A stretch of 64,000 nucleotides of DNA from assembly GCF_003269295.1 (NCBI RefSeq), contig NZ_QLTT01000001.1, positions 1,445,635 to 1,509,634 on the forward strand, read 5' to 3'. A program made the translations under genes and the position numbers. The notes beneath the pieces are model-generated. The model had not been told where the DNA came from. It made no database searches and worked only from the letters and a program-made list of their open reading frames with translations. Source of the DNA: Lentzea atacamensis. GTDB taxonomy: Bacteria; Actinomycetota; Actinomycetes; Mycobacteriales; Pseudonocardiaceae. Below are positions 8,348 through 17,359 of the stretch, one piece after another (position 1 is the stretch's first letter; the number at the start of each line of letters is the position of its first letter).

Positions 8348-9238
8348 GTGACCGCTCGACGCACCCTGCTCAAGACGATGACCCTGCTCCCCCTCGCCGG
8401 ATGCGCGGCCACCCCGGCCACGCCGACGACTGCCGCTTCACCGACGACAACGACCAGCGCGGCGCCCGTCCGGCACGACGCGCTGGTCGAGCTGGAGAAG
8501 AAGTACGACGCGCGGCTGGGCGTCTACGCGGCCGGCGTCGGCACGATCGAGCACCGCGCGGACGAGCGGTTCGCGTTCTGCTCGACGTTCAAGGGCCTGG
8601 CCGCGGCAGCCGTGCTGCACCGCAACCCGATGACGCATCTGGACAAGGTCGTCACCTACACCGAGGCCGACCTGATGAAGAGCTCGGCCATCACCAAACG
8701 GCACGTCCAGACCGGCATGAAGCTGCGCGACCTGTGCGACGCCGCCGTCCGGTTCAGCGACGGCACGGCCGGCAACCTGCTGCTCCGTGAACTCGGCGGC
8801 CCTGCCGAGCTCACGAAGTACCTGCGCGAGCTCGGCGACGACGTGACCCGCATGGACCGGATCGAGCCCGCCATCACCGAGGCCACGCCCGGCGACCCGC
8901 GCGACACCGCCACTCCGCGCTCACTCGGCACGGACTACCAGCGACTCGTCCTCGGCAACACCCTTGACCAGGAGAAACGCGGCTTCCTCACGGATCTGCT
9001 GGAGCGCTCGGTGACCGGAGCCAAGCGCATCCGGGCGGGTGTGCCGCAGGGCAGCAGGGTCGCGAGCAAGACCGGCACCGGCGACTACGGCACGGCCAAC
9101 GACATCGCCGTCGTGTGGCAGCCGAATCGGGAGCCGATCCTGATCGCGATCATGTCCAGCAGGTCCGCCGCGGACGCCAAGTACGACGAGGCGCTCATCG
9201 CCGAAGCCGCCGCCTACGTCACCAAGACCCTCACCTGA
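8348..9238 (+). CDS. Class A beta-lactamase (BlaC-like)
   Basis: This is a 296-residue serine beta-lactamase. The N-terminus TARRTLLK followed by LLPLAGC suggests a twin-arginine lipoprotein signal. The SxxK motif (STFK), SDG (in place of SDN, as in mycobacterial BlaC), the omega-loop glutamate (EPAITEATPGD) and KTG (SKTGTGDYG) are all present in order. At the position of the conserved Asn170 there is Thr (EPAIT rather than EPELN), which is unusual because Asn170 helps hold the deacylation water. It hydrolyses beta-lactams at the cell surface if active. It overlaps the convergent regulator gene by 8 bases. Confidence 0.85.
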   Translation: MTARRTLLKTMTLLPLAGCAATPATPTTAASPTTTTSAAPVRHDALVELEKKYDARLGVYAAGVGTIEHRADERFAFCSTFKGLAAAAVLHRNPMTHLDKVVTYTEADLMKSSAITKRHVQTGMKLRDLCDAAVRFSDGTAGNLLLRELGGPAELTKYLRELGDDVTRMDRIEPAITEATPGDPRDTATPRSLGTDYQRLVLGNTLDQEKRGFLTDLLERSVTGAKRIRAGVPQGSRVASKTGTGDYGTANDIAVVWQPNREPILIAIMSSRSAADAKYDEALIAEAAAYVTKTLT

Positions 9239-9632
9239 CCGACGACACGTCCGCCCACACGGTCTTCGAGTCCGGGTACCGGTTGTGTCCCCACACCTGC
9301 GCCAGACCGTTGACCAGCAACAACCCTCGCTGCCGTCGCCCGAGGAACCCCATCCGTCCCAGCTGCGGGAACCGGCCTGGCGTTCCGTCGTCGACCTCCA
9401 CCCGCACAACTTCACGTTCCGGCAGGCGGAGGATGCGGGCACGGCGCGGCGGGGCGGCGTGGTGGTAGGCGTTGCTCACGAGCTCCGTGGCCACGACCAT
9501 CACGTCGACCACGACGTTCTCGTGCATCCCCAGCAGGAGGCGGCGGATCTCCGCCCGCACGTTCGCGAGCGGCAGCATTCCCTCCGGTAGGACGAGGTCC
9601 AGGCGTTCGCTGGACCGTCCTGCAATACCCAT
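9231..9632 (-). CDS. HATPase_c_2 / anti-sigma-type serine kinase-like ATP-binding protein
   Basis: This 133-residue GHKL-fold protein is of the RsbW/SpoIIAB-like group that abounds in actinomycetes. The N-box (VVATELVSNAYHHA) and a C-terminal G-box region (RRQRGLLLVNGLAQVWG) are visible. The ATG at 9632 is preferred over the ATG two codons earlier because GGGGAG then lies at a 6-base spacing. Such proteins usually bind anti-sigma antagonists; no partner is encoded next to it. A second member of the family follows upstream. Confidence 0.78.
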   Translation of the reverse strand: MGIAGRSSERLDLVLPEGMLPLANVRAEIRRLLLGMHENVVVDVMVVATELVSNAYHHAAPPRRARILRLPEREVVRVEVDDGTPGRFPQLGRMGFLGRRQRGLLLVNGLAQVWGHNRYPDSKTVWADVSSVR

Positions 9633-9714
9633 CAGCATCTCCCCGCGCCCTGTTCGCTCAAGGCAGGAGGATCCGTACCCAGACGTGCGTACATCGAAAC
9701 CCACCGAACTTCGT

Positions 9715-10110
9715 TCACAACTCTCGGGGCAGATCCGCCCACACCACGGTGCCGCCGCGAGCACGGTCGACACCCCAGCGATCGGACAGTCGCGCGACCA
9801 GAACCAGGCCGTACCCGCGCTGCGGCCGGGAGACCTTCCGCAGCGGCGGGTTGGCACGGGCGTCGTGCTCGATCTCGATGCGGATCTTGGACTTCTCCAC
9901 GACCACTCGCAGGAACGACGGTTCGGACGTGTACCGGTACGCGTTGCTGACCAGTTCGTTCACCACCAGCAGCACGTCGGCGACGCAGTCGGCGTCCTCG
10001 CCGGTCAGCTCCACCCGGACCCAGCGCCGGACGGTCGCGAGAGTCGGCCGTTGCCTGCCCAGGGGCAGATGAGCCGGCTCACCCGTCCTCGCTGCCTGGT
10101 CGCGCGCCAA
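9715..10110 (-). CDS. HATPase_c_2 / RsbW-like ATP-binding protein
   Basis: This 131-residue GHKL ATPase has an N-box (LVVNELVSNAYRYT) and a G-box (PQRGYGLVLVARLSDRWG). It resembles the neighbour at 9231-9632 in fold but not closely in sequence, so the pair is not a recent duplication. The first in-frame start is a TTG at 10110 preceded by GAGGAG; the start is less certain than usual. It lies just downstream of the NRPS operon, and a regulatory link is not evident. Confidence 0.72.
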   Translation of the reverse strand: MARDQAARTGEPAHLPLGRQRPTLATVRRWVRVELTGEDADCVADVLLVVNELVSNAYRYTSEPSFLRVVVEKSKIRIEIEHDARANPPLRKVSRPQRGYGLVLVARLSDRWGVDRARGGTVVWADLPREL

Positions 10111-10177
10111 ACCGCTCCTCGAGGTCTGTTGATCAGTTCTGGCGCGGAGTACCCGACTGCATCAGCCACCAAACCAA

Positions 10178-13100
10178 CTACAGGACGCCCTCCTCGACGT
10201 CCGCGTCGAGCGCTTCCGCGACCGCAGCGACGGTAGGTGCGGCGAAGAACGATCGCAAGGAGACGATCGGCCCGTGTTTTCCACGCAGGACCTCGACGAA
10301 CCTGGTGGCCTTGAGGCTGTCGCCACCAAGTGTGAAGAAGTTCTGGGTACGGCCGATCTCGTCGAGCCCGAGCAGGTCCGCCCACAGTGCGGCGATCTCG
10401 GTTTCCAGTTCTCCTTGTGGCGCCGCTGATTCCGTGCGAGGTGTGACGAGTGCCGCAACGGCTTGGCGGTCGACCTTGCCGTTGGCGCTCAACGGGATCT
10501 CGTCGAGCAGTTCGACGTGGTCCGGAATCATGTGTGCGGGCAGGCGTTCGGCGACGATGGCCGCGTCCACTTCGGACCCGGTCACCGCCGCGACGAGCCG
10601 TCCCTGCGACACCGCAGCCACTGCCTGCGTGACACCGGGTGAGGCCAGCAGTGCGGCCTCGACCTCGCCCAGTTCGACGCGGTGACCGCGAATCTTCACC
10701 TGCTGGTCGGCGCGGCCGAGGAACTCCAGCGTGCCGTCCGGCCAGTACCTGCCCAGGTCGCCGGTGCGGTACCAGCCGCCGGTGAACTTCTCCGCGGTGC
10801 GTGCGGGGTCGTCGCGGTAGCCGCGCGCCACCCCCGCGCCACCGATCCACAGCTCCCCTGCGACCCGGTCCGGACAGTCCCTGCCGGCACTGTCGACCAC
10901 GCGGAACCGCTGGTTGCGCAGCGGGGTGCCGTACGGGATCGAGCGCCAGCCGGGTTCTGGCCTGCGCAGTTCGACGTAGTTCGACCAGATCGACGCCTCG
11001 GTCGCGCCACCCATGGCGACGAACCTGGCTTCCGGGAAGCGTTCCGGCAAGTCGAGGCCGACCCAGTCGCCGGAGACGAGGACCAGCCGCAGCTTGGTGT
11101 CACCGACGATCGACAGCATTTCCGCCAGCGCCGGCACGGTGTTCCACACGGTCACACCGAAGCGCTCGACCAGCTCGTGCCACCGTTCCGCGTCGCGGCG
11201 CTCGTCCTCGGTGATGGTGACGACCGTGCCGCCCGCGCCGAGCAGGCCGAAGATGTCGTACACGCTGAGGTCGAAGTCCAATGCGGACACCGCGAGCACC
11301 CGGTCGTCCGCCGTGACGGCGAACTTCTCGTTGATGTCGTCGATCGTGTTCAGCGCGGCCCGGTGGGTGATCTCCACGCCCTTCGGCTCGCCGGTCGAGC
11401 CGGACGTGAAGATGACGTACGCCAGCGAGTCCGGGTCGGCATGCACCACTTCCGCGGGGTGGGCGGCGAGGTCGAGCCGCGTGACGACCTGGCTGATGCC
11501 GCGCAGCATGCGTTCGCGGCGTGCGGGTGGCTGGTCGACGCCGATCGGCACGTAGGCCCGGCCCGCCGCCAGCACACCGAGCACCGCCGCGATCTGGTCG
11601 GGGCCCTTGGGCAACGACACCGCGACCGGTTCCTCGCCAGGGCCGATCACTGCTGCCGTGCGGAGTGCGCGGTCGGCCAGTTCGCCGTACGTGAGCCGGC
11701 CGCCCTCCCACACGATGGCCACGCGGTCAGGCGTTTCCGCGGCGTGCCGGAAGAAGTCGGCGTGCAGCGTGCGGTCCGGTACAGGCCCGTCGGTGGCGTT
11801 GACCTGTTCGCGCACCTGCCGTTGCGCGGCGGGCAACAGGTCGGGGATCTCCGCCCAGTCACCGGTCGCCAGATGGTCCACAAGGGACAGGTAGGCCGCG
11901 AACATGTCGTCCAGAACGCCGTCGGGGAACAGCTCGTCGACCGCGTCCCAGTTCAGCTCGACACCGCCGGCCGACTCGGTGACCTGGTGGTCGAGCCACA
12001 CCTGCGGGGTCTGCGACACGCCCCAGACCTGCTGGTCGAACAAGGTGCTCGGTTGTTCGACGCCGACGCCCAGGGCGCTGGTGAACACGACCGGCATGCC
12101 TTCCGGCAGCGACCGCATGACCCGCACGGCCGAGACGTCGCGGTGGTCGATGGCCTGCCAGAGCCGTTCGTGCGCGAACTTCGCCCGGTCCAGCCAGGTC
12201 TCGCCCTCGCCGCACGCCACCAGCAGCAACGACGTGAAGTCGCCCATCACGCTGGTGATGTCCGGATGAACCTCGGCGCGGTCGAACAGCGTGACGTTCA
12301 GCGTGAGGTCACCGCGCCCGCTCCACCGGCCGAGAACCTCGGCGAACGCGGCCATCAGCACCGCGGACGGCGTCAGCCCGTGCTCGCGTGCCCGCTCCAC
12401 GACGGACTTCCAGCGGCCGGAGTCGACGTGTGCGGTGCGGCGGCTGAAGACCGGGGTGACGTCGGCAGGGTCCTTGGCCAGCGGCAGTTTCGGTGCCGGC
12501 GGCAGCTCCAGCGCGTCCCAGTAGTCCTGTGAGGACGGTTCCGGCAGGCTCAGGACGTAGTCTCGGAACGACACCCCGATCGGCGGCAGCACGGTGTCCG
12601 GGCAGTCGTAGAGCGTGCCCAGCTCGGCGTAGAAGATGAGGATGCTGAGCGCGTCCAGGATGAGGTTGTCGATGCCGATCGCGACCCGGTTGCCGTCGAC
12701 GGCGACCGAGAACAGCGGCCACTGCTCCGGGTCGAACACCGTGCGCGACTGCGTTTCCCGGTCGAAGCCGCGCTGGACCTCGAATTTCGGAACGCTTTCC
12801 AGGATCCGCTGGTCACCGTTCTCGTCGAAGACCGCACGCAGCATCTCGTGGCGGGCGATCAGGGCGTTGACGGCGTTCTCGAGCCGCTCGACGTCGAGGT
12901 CGGCGACCTCGTACTCGCGGTAGAAGTGGCAGCCGACGCCGCCGAGCGTGAACGACTCGTCGCGGCCGAGCCAGTACGCGCGCTGCACGTCGGTCGGCGG
13001 GAACGGCTCGTGGCGTTGTTCCGGGGCCGCTTCGAGCTGCCACGGGGCTGTTGTCCCGCCGGTCACGAGGGTGGCGGCGAAGTCTTTCAGCACCGGGTTG

Positions 13101-16100
13101 GCGAACAGGGCGCTGAGCGACATCCCGTCCAGGCCTGCCTCGCGCAGCCGGACGATCAGCCGCGTCGCCAGGAGGGAGTCGCCGCCCAGGGTGAAGAAGT
13201 CGTGTTCACGGCCCACTTCCTGGACGTTGAGCAGAGCGGACCAGGCGGCCGCGACCTGACGTTCGGTCTCGGTCGCGGGTGGGGTGACCCGGAGCTGGGC
13301 GGATCCGCGCAGCTCGGCGGCGAGGCGCTTGCGGTCGATCTTGCCGTTGGCGGTGAGAGGGAGGGACGGGAGCACGGTCACGGTGTCGGGGACCATGGCG
13401 GGCGGAAGGCGATCGCGGAGGAAATCCAGCACATCCTCGGCATTGCCCGTGATCGCCGCAGCGAGCTTTCCCTCCTGCGTCACCACAACAACTCCGCTGC
13501 GCACAGCCGGATGCGAGGTCAGCGCCGCCTCGATCTCCCCCAGCTCGACCCGGTGCCCGCGGATCTTCACCTGGTGGTCCGCCCGCCCGAGGAACTCCAG
13601 CGTGCCGTCCGGCCAGTACCGCGCACGGTCCCCGGTCCGGTACCACCCGTCCACGAACTTCGCCGCCGTGCGCTCGGGATCGCCCCGATAACCGCGCGCG
13701 ACGCCCGCACCGCCGATCCACAGCTCACCGGGCACGTGGTCCGGGCAGTCCCGGCCGAGCGCGTCGGCCACCCGGCACCGGACGTTCCCGAGCGGCGTCC
13801 CGTACGGCACGGAGGTCCACTGTGGATCGACGGTGACCACCTCGCAGACCGTCGAGTGGATCGCGGTCTCCGTCGTGCCGCCCAACCCGACGAACCTGCA
13901 CCCGGCCGCACGCTCCCACAGCCGTCCGGGCAGATCTGTCGTCACCCAGTCACCGCCGAGCAGCACCAGCCGCAGCGGCAGGTCCTCCTCCGCGACCGTC
14001 AGCACCATGTCCAGCAACGCGGGGACGCAGTTCAGCACCGTCGCCCGGTGCCGCACCAGCAGTTCGACCCACTTCGTGGCGTCACGGCGTCCGGTGTCGC
14101 GAACGCAGACCACGGCGCCACCGACGGCCAGAGGCCCGAACATGTCGTACACGCTGAGGTCGAACTCCAGCGCGGACAACGCCAGCGTCCGGTCGTCCGG
14201 CCCGATCGCGAAGCGTTCGTTCAGGTCGTCGATCGTGTTGACGGCGGCGGAGTGGGTGATCTCCACGCCCTTGGGCTCGCCGGTCGAGCCGGACGTGTAG
14301 AGGACGTAGGCGAGATCGCCACCGGGCACCGGGTCGATCGGGTCGCCGAAGACCAGCTCGCCGAGCACGTGTGCGACACCCGCGGTGGCGAGGATGCGGT
14401 CCTTGCGGGCCTGCGGCTGCGTGCCGAGCGGCAGATAGGCGGCACCGGCGGCGAGCACGCCGAGCACCGCGACGACCTGCTCAGGACCCTTCGGCAGGTC
14501 GATCGCGACCAGGTCGCCGGGCTGAACCCCTTGCTGTCGCAGCTGTCCGGCGATTCTCCTGGCCCGGTCGGCGAGTTCGCCGTACGACACGACCTCGTCG
14601 GACAGCAGCGCCGGTGCGTGCGGAGTCTTCGCGGCCTGGGCGAAGAACGGGTCGTGCAGGCCGCGGGGCTCGCGGCGGACGGCCGTGTCGTTGACCTGGA
14701 ACCGGATCTCCTGCTGCTCCACGGGAAGCAGTGCCGGCACGGGCGTGGTCCACGCGTCCGGGGTGACGAGCAGCCAGTCGAGCAGACCGGCGTAGGCGTT
14801 GAACATCGCGTCCGGCACGCCGGGGGTGAAGGCGTCCTCGCGGATGTCCCAGTTGACCAGCAGACCGCCGTTCAGCTCGGTGACCTGCGCGTCCAGCCAC
14901 ACCTGCGGGCCCTGCGAGATGATCCAGGACGCCTCGCCGAAGCAGCCCTTGACCTCGTCGGAGAACAGCTCGCCCAGGCCCAGCGCACTCGTGTACACGA
15001 CCGGCGCGAGCACGCGTTCGCCGTGCAGCCTCGACAGGTCCCGCAGCACCTCGACGCCGGAGTACGCGCTGTGCGCCACGTCGGCGTGGAACTGTTCCTG
15101 GAGCCTGAGCGCGCGCTCGGCGAAGGTACCCGGCAGACCGCCTTCCCAGGCCAGCAGGATCGACGAGGTGAAGTCGCCGACCAGTTCGTCGACGTCGGCG
15201 TGCAGCGGTTCGCGGTCGAACAGCGGCAGGTTCAGCAGGAAGCGCGGCTCGGCGCTCCACGCGGTCAGGGTCTCGGCGAAGACGGCCGCGAGCGCCATCG
15301 CGGGCGTGAGGCCGTGGCGTGCGGCGTTCGTCTCCAGGGCGCGTACCTCGTCGGGGGCGAGCCAGCGGTGCCTGCGCAGCACGACGGCCGTGTCCGCGCC
15401 GGTCACCGGCAGCTCGGGCGCGCCGGGCAGCTCGGCGAGGCGCTGCCGCCAGTACTCGACGTCCTGCTCACCCGCGGTGTGCGAGCGTTCCGCGAGGTAG
15501 CGCGGGAAGCTGTAGTCCAGCGGCCGCAGCTCCGCGCCCTGGTACGCGCGGGCGAGGTCGCCGAGCAGGCCGCGCAGGCTCAGCGCGTCGGCGGCGATCA
15601 TGTCGAGGTTGACGTGTACGCGGGTCCGGCCGTCGCCGAGCAGGGACAGCTGAACGTCGAACACCTCGCCGTTCGCGATGTCCATGTTGCGGTGCGACAA
15701 TGTCCGGCGCAGTTCGTCCACATCGGACTGCGTGTGGACGGTCAGGCCCGGCCAGCGGTCGTCGACGATGACCTGGGTGCCGTCGTCGAGCACGCGTACG
15801 CGCAGCATGCCGTGCCGGGCGATCACCGCCCGCACCGCGCGTTCGAGGCGTTCCGGATCGACGCCGGTGCCGTCGAACTCGTGGTAGAAGTGCGCGGCCA
15901 CCCCGCCGAGCTGCTGGCCGGGTGCGCGGCCGACCCAGTAGGCGTGCTGCATCAACGCCAGCGGGAACGGTGCGGTCTCGTCGATGTCCACCCGGCGGAC
16001 ATCGTTCTGGGTCGTTGCACCGAGCAGCGACTGCCACGCGCGGAGCGTCGGATTGGCGACGAGGTCGGCGAACTTGACGCCGACGCCTTCCTTCCGCCAC

Positions 16101-16219
16101 GCCCCGGCCAGGCGCATCATCGTGATCGAGTCCATGCCCAGCTCGATCAGGTTGTCGTCGGCGCCGACGTCGTCGAGGCCGAGCAGGTCCGCGATCCGTG
16201 CGGGAAGGTCGTTGTGCAC
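10178..16219 (-). CDS. NRPS: ArCP-Cy-A-PCP-Cy-A-PCP (salicyl-bis-thiazoline assembly)
   Basis: This is a 2013-residue synthetase of the HMWP2/PchE type. It starts with an aryl carrier domain (GMDSI, Ser31) that should accept salicylate from the ligase at 17356-18732. Two full modules follow: Cy1 (DMIAADALS, Asp206/Asp211/Ser214), A1 (about 520-970), PCP1 (GGDSL, Ser1015); Cy2 (DNLILDALS, Asp1184/Asp1189), A2 (about 1500-1910), PCP2 (Ser1968). Cyclisation domains replace ordinary condensation domains, so each module makes a thiazoline-type ring. A2 pocket residues read D-L-Y-N-L-S-M-I-W, cysteine-like; A1 reads D-L-Y-N-L-G-L-I-H and is atypical. There is no epimerase insertion and no thioesterase, so the chain passes to the NRPS at 25102-30141. 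The GTG at 16219 follows AAGGA, 12 bases after the P450 stop. Confidence 0.93.
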   Translation of the reverse strand: MHNDLPARIADLLGLDDVGADDNLIELGMDSITMMRLAGAWRKEGVGVKFADLVANPTLRAWQSLLGATTQNDVRRVDIDETAPFPLALMQHAYWVGRAPGQQLGGVAAHFYHEFDGTGVDPERLERAVRAVIARHGMLRVRVLDDGTQVIVDDRWPGLTVHTQSDVDELRRTLSHRNMDIANGEVFDVQLSLLGDGRTRVHVNLDMIAADALSLRGLLGDLARAYQGAELRPLDYSFPRYLAERSHTAGEQDVEYWRQRLAELPGAPELPVTGADTAVVLRRHRWLAPDEVRALETNAARHGLTPAMALAAVFAETLTAWSAEPRFLLNLPLFDREPLHADVDELVGDFTSSILLAWEGGLPGTFAERALRLQEQFHADVAHSAYSGVEVLRDLSRLHGERVLAPVVYTSALGLGELFSDEVKGCFGEASWIISQGPQVWLDAQVTELNGGLLVNWDIREDAFTPGVPDAMFNAYAGLLDWLLVTPDAWTTPVPALLPVEQQEIRFQVNDTAVRREPRGLHDPFFAQAAKTPHAPALLSDEVVSYGELADRARRIAGQLRQQGVQPGDLVAIDLPKGPEQVVAVLGVLAAGAAYLPLGTQPQARKDRILATAGVAHVLGELVFGDPIDPVPGGDLAYVLYTSGSTGEPKGVEITHSAAVNTIDDLNERFAIGPDDRTLALSALEFDLSVYDMFGPLAVGGAVVCVRDTGRRDATKWVELLVRHRATVLNCVPALLDMVLTVAEEDLPLRLVLLGGDWVTTDLPGRLWERAAGCRFVGLGGTTETAIHSTVCEVVTVDPQWTSVPYGTPLGNVRCRVADALGRDCPDHVPGELWIGGAGVARGYRGDPERTAAKFVDGWYRTGDRARYWPDGTLEFLGRADHQVKIRGHRVELGEIEAALTSHPAVRSGVVVVTQEGKLAAAITGNAEDVLDFLRDRLPPAMVPDTVTVLPSLPLTANGKIDRKRLAAELRGSAQLRVTPPATETERQVAAAWSALLNVQEVGREHDFFTLGGDSLLATRLIVRLREAGLDGMSLSALFANPVLKDFAATLVTGGTTAPWQLEAAPEQRHEPFPPTDVQRAYWLGRDESFTLGGVGCHFYREYEVADLDVERLENAVNALIARHEMLRAVFDENGDQRILESVPKFEVQRGFDRETQSRTVFDPEQWPLFSVAVDGNRVAIGIDNLILDALSILIFYAELGTLYDCPDTVLPPIGVSFRDYVLSLPEPSSQDYWDALELPPAPKLPLAKDPADVTPVFSRRTAHVDSGRWKSVVERAREHGLTPSAVLMAAFAEVLGRWSGRGDLTLNVTLFDRAEVHPDITSVMGDFTSLLLVACGEGETWLDRAKFAHERLWQAIDHRDVSAVRVMRSLPEGMPVVFTSALGVGVEQPSTLFDQQVWGVSQTPQVWLDHQVTESAGGVELNWDAVDELFPDGVLDDMFAAYLSLVDHLATGDWAEIPDLLPAAQRQVREQVNATDGPVPDRTLHADFFRHAAETPDRVAIVWEGGRLTYGELADRALRTAAVIGPGEEPVAVSLPKGPDQIAAVLGVLAAGRAYVPIGVDQPPARRERMLRGISQVVTRLDLAAHPAEVVHADPDSLAYVIFTSGSTGEPKGVEITHRAALNTIDDINEKFAVTADDRVLAVSALDFDLSVYDIFGLLGAGGTVVTITEDERRDAERWHELVERFGVTVWNTVPALAEMLSIVGDTKLRLVLVSGDWVGLDLPERFPEARFVAMGGATEASIWSNYVELRRPEPGWRSIPYGTPLRNQRFRVVDSAGRDCPDRVAGELWIGGAGVARGYRDDPARTAEKFTGGWYRTGDLGRYWPDGTLEFLGRADQQVKIRGHRVELGEVEAALLASPGVTQAVAAVSQGRLVAAVTGSEVDAAIVAERLPAHMIPDHVELLDEIPLSANGKVDRQAVAALVTPRTESAAPQGELETEIAALWADLLGLDEIGRTQNFFTLGGDSLKATRFVEVLRGKHGPIVSLRSFFAAPTVAAVAEALDADVEEGVL

Positions 16220-16231
16220 AGCGAGTTCCTT

Positions 16232-17359
16232 CTAGAAAGAGACGGGCACGGACAGCGGGCCGCGGAAGAACGTGTGCGTCTTCCACTGGACGTCACCGGC
16301 GAGACGCAGGGACGGCGCGCGAGTCACCAGGCCGCGCAACGCCTCCTGCAGCTCGAGCCGGCCGAGCGCCGATCCGACGCAGTGGTGCAGGCCGTAGCCG
16401 AACGCGAGGTGTCCCTGCGCGTCCCGGCAGACGTCGAGGTGGCCGGGTTTGCCGAACCGGGTCCCGTCGTGGTTGGCCGCGCCGATCGACACGAGCACCG
16501 GATCGCCTTCGCGCACGAGGTGATCGCCGACCTGGACGTCTTCCATCGCGTAGTGGGCGAACATCGCGCTGGACGCGAGCGGCACGAATCGCAGCAGCTC
16601 CTCCACGGCGTTGTCGACGAGCGACGGGTCCTCGACGAGCCGCGCGAACTGCACCGGGTGGTCGAGCAGCGTGATCAGGAAGTTCGGGATCTGCGCCGAC
16701 GTCGCCTCGTAGCCGGCGACGAGGATCGCGATGCACAGCAACACGAGCTGCTGCGGCGGCAGGCCGCTCTCCGCGAACGAGCTGAGCAGGTCGTCCTTCG
16801 GGTGCTGCACCCGTTGCCCGATGAGCCCGCCGATGTACTGGGCGAGATCCTGGATCTCACGGGCCGAGTCGGTCGACATCAGGGCGTCGTTCCAGGCGCG
16901 GAACTGCTCCTGGTCCTCGACCGGCACGCCGAGCAGCTCGCAGATCACCGACACCGGGATGGGCAACGCGAAGTCCGTGACCAGGTCCGGGTCGTCCTTC
17001 TGGCGCATCTCGTCGATCAGCTGGTTCACGAGCTGCCGGACGTGCGGGCGCAGGCCTTCGACCCGGCGCGCGGTGAAGGCCTTGGCCGCGACCGAGCGGA
17101 TCGCCGTGAGCTGTGGCGGGTCCATCGACACGATGCCGGCCGGCACGCGGTCGAACACCCTGGGCGCGTCCCGTTCGTGGGCGAGCGCGCGGCTGAACCG
17201 CCTGTCCCCCAGCACGAGCCGGGCTTCGGCGTGCCGGGTGACGAGCCAGGCGGGTTCGCCGTGCGGGAGCTCGACGCGGGTGAGGCCGTCGGCGTGCAGC
17301 GCCTCGGTGTACTCGGGCGCCAGGTCGAGGTTCGTGAACTCGTTGAACGGATACTTCAC
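16232..17359 (-). CDS. Cytochrome P450 of the metallophore cluster
   Basis: This is a 375-residue bacterial class I P450. The haem-binding loop FGYGLHHCVGSALG and the ExxR helix (EELLR) are clear. The I-helix reads AGYEATS, with Ala at the place of the conserved proton-relay Thr, as in P450eryF (AGFEAS). It probably oxidises the NRPS product or a carrier-bound intermediate; the remembered coelibactin locus of Streptomyces coelicolor also contains a P450. The GTG start overlaps the ligase stop by 4 bases. No ferredoxin gene is nearby. Confidence 0.88.
   Translation of the reverse strand: MKYPFNEFTNLDLAPEYTEALHADGLTRVELPHGEPAWLVTRHAEARLVLGDRRFSRALAHERDAPRVFDRVPAGIVSMDPPQLTAIRSVAAKAFTARRVEGLRPHVRQLVNQLIDEMRQKDDPDLVTDFALPIPVSVICELLGVPVEDQEQFRAWNDALMSTDSAREIQDLAQYIGGLIGQRVQHPKDDLLSSFAESGLPPQQLVLLCIAILVAGYEATSAQIPNFLITLLDHPVQFARLVEDPSLVDNAVEELLRFVPLASSAMFAHYAMEDVQVGDHLVREGDPVLVSIGAANHDGTRFGKPGHLDVCRDAQGHLAFGYGLHHCVGSALGRLELQEALRGLVTRAPSLRLAGDVQWKTHTFFRGPLSVPVSF

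Noticed and set aside
10178..16219. Long internal repeats within the NRPS genes
   Set aside because: The similar stretches are homologous Cy and A domains (for example the FDLSVYD and GRADxQVKIRGHRVELGE regions), not mobile or recombination-derived repeats.
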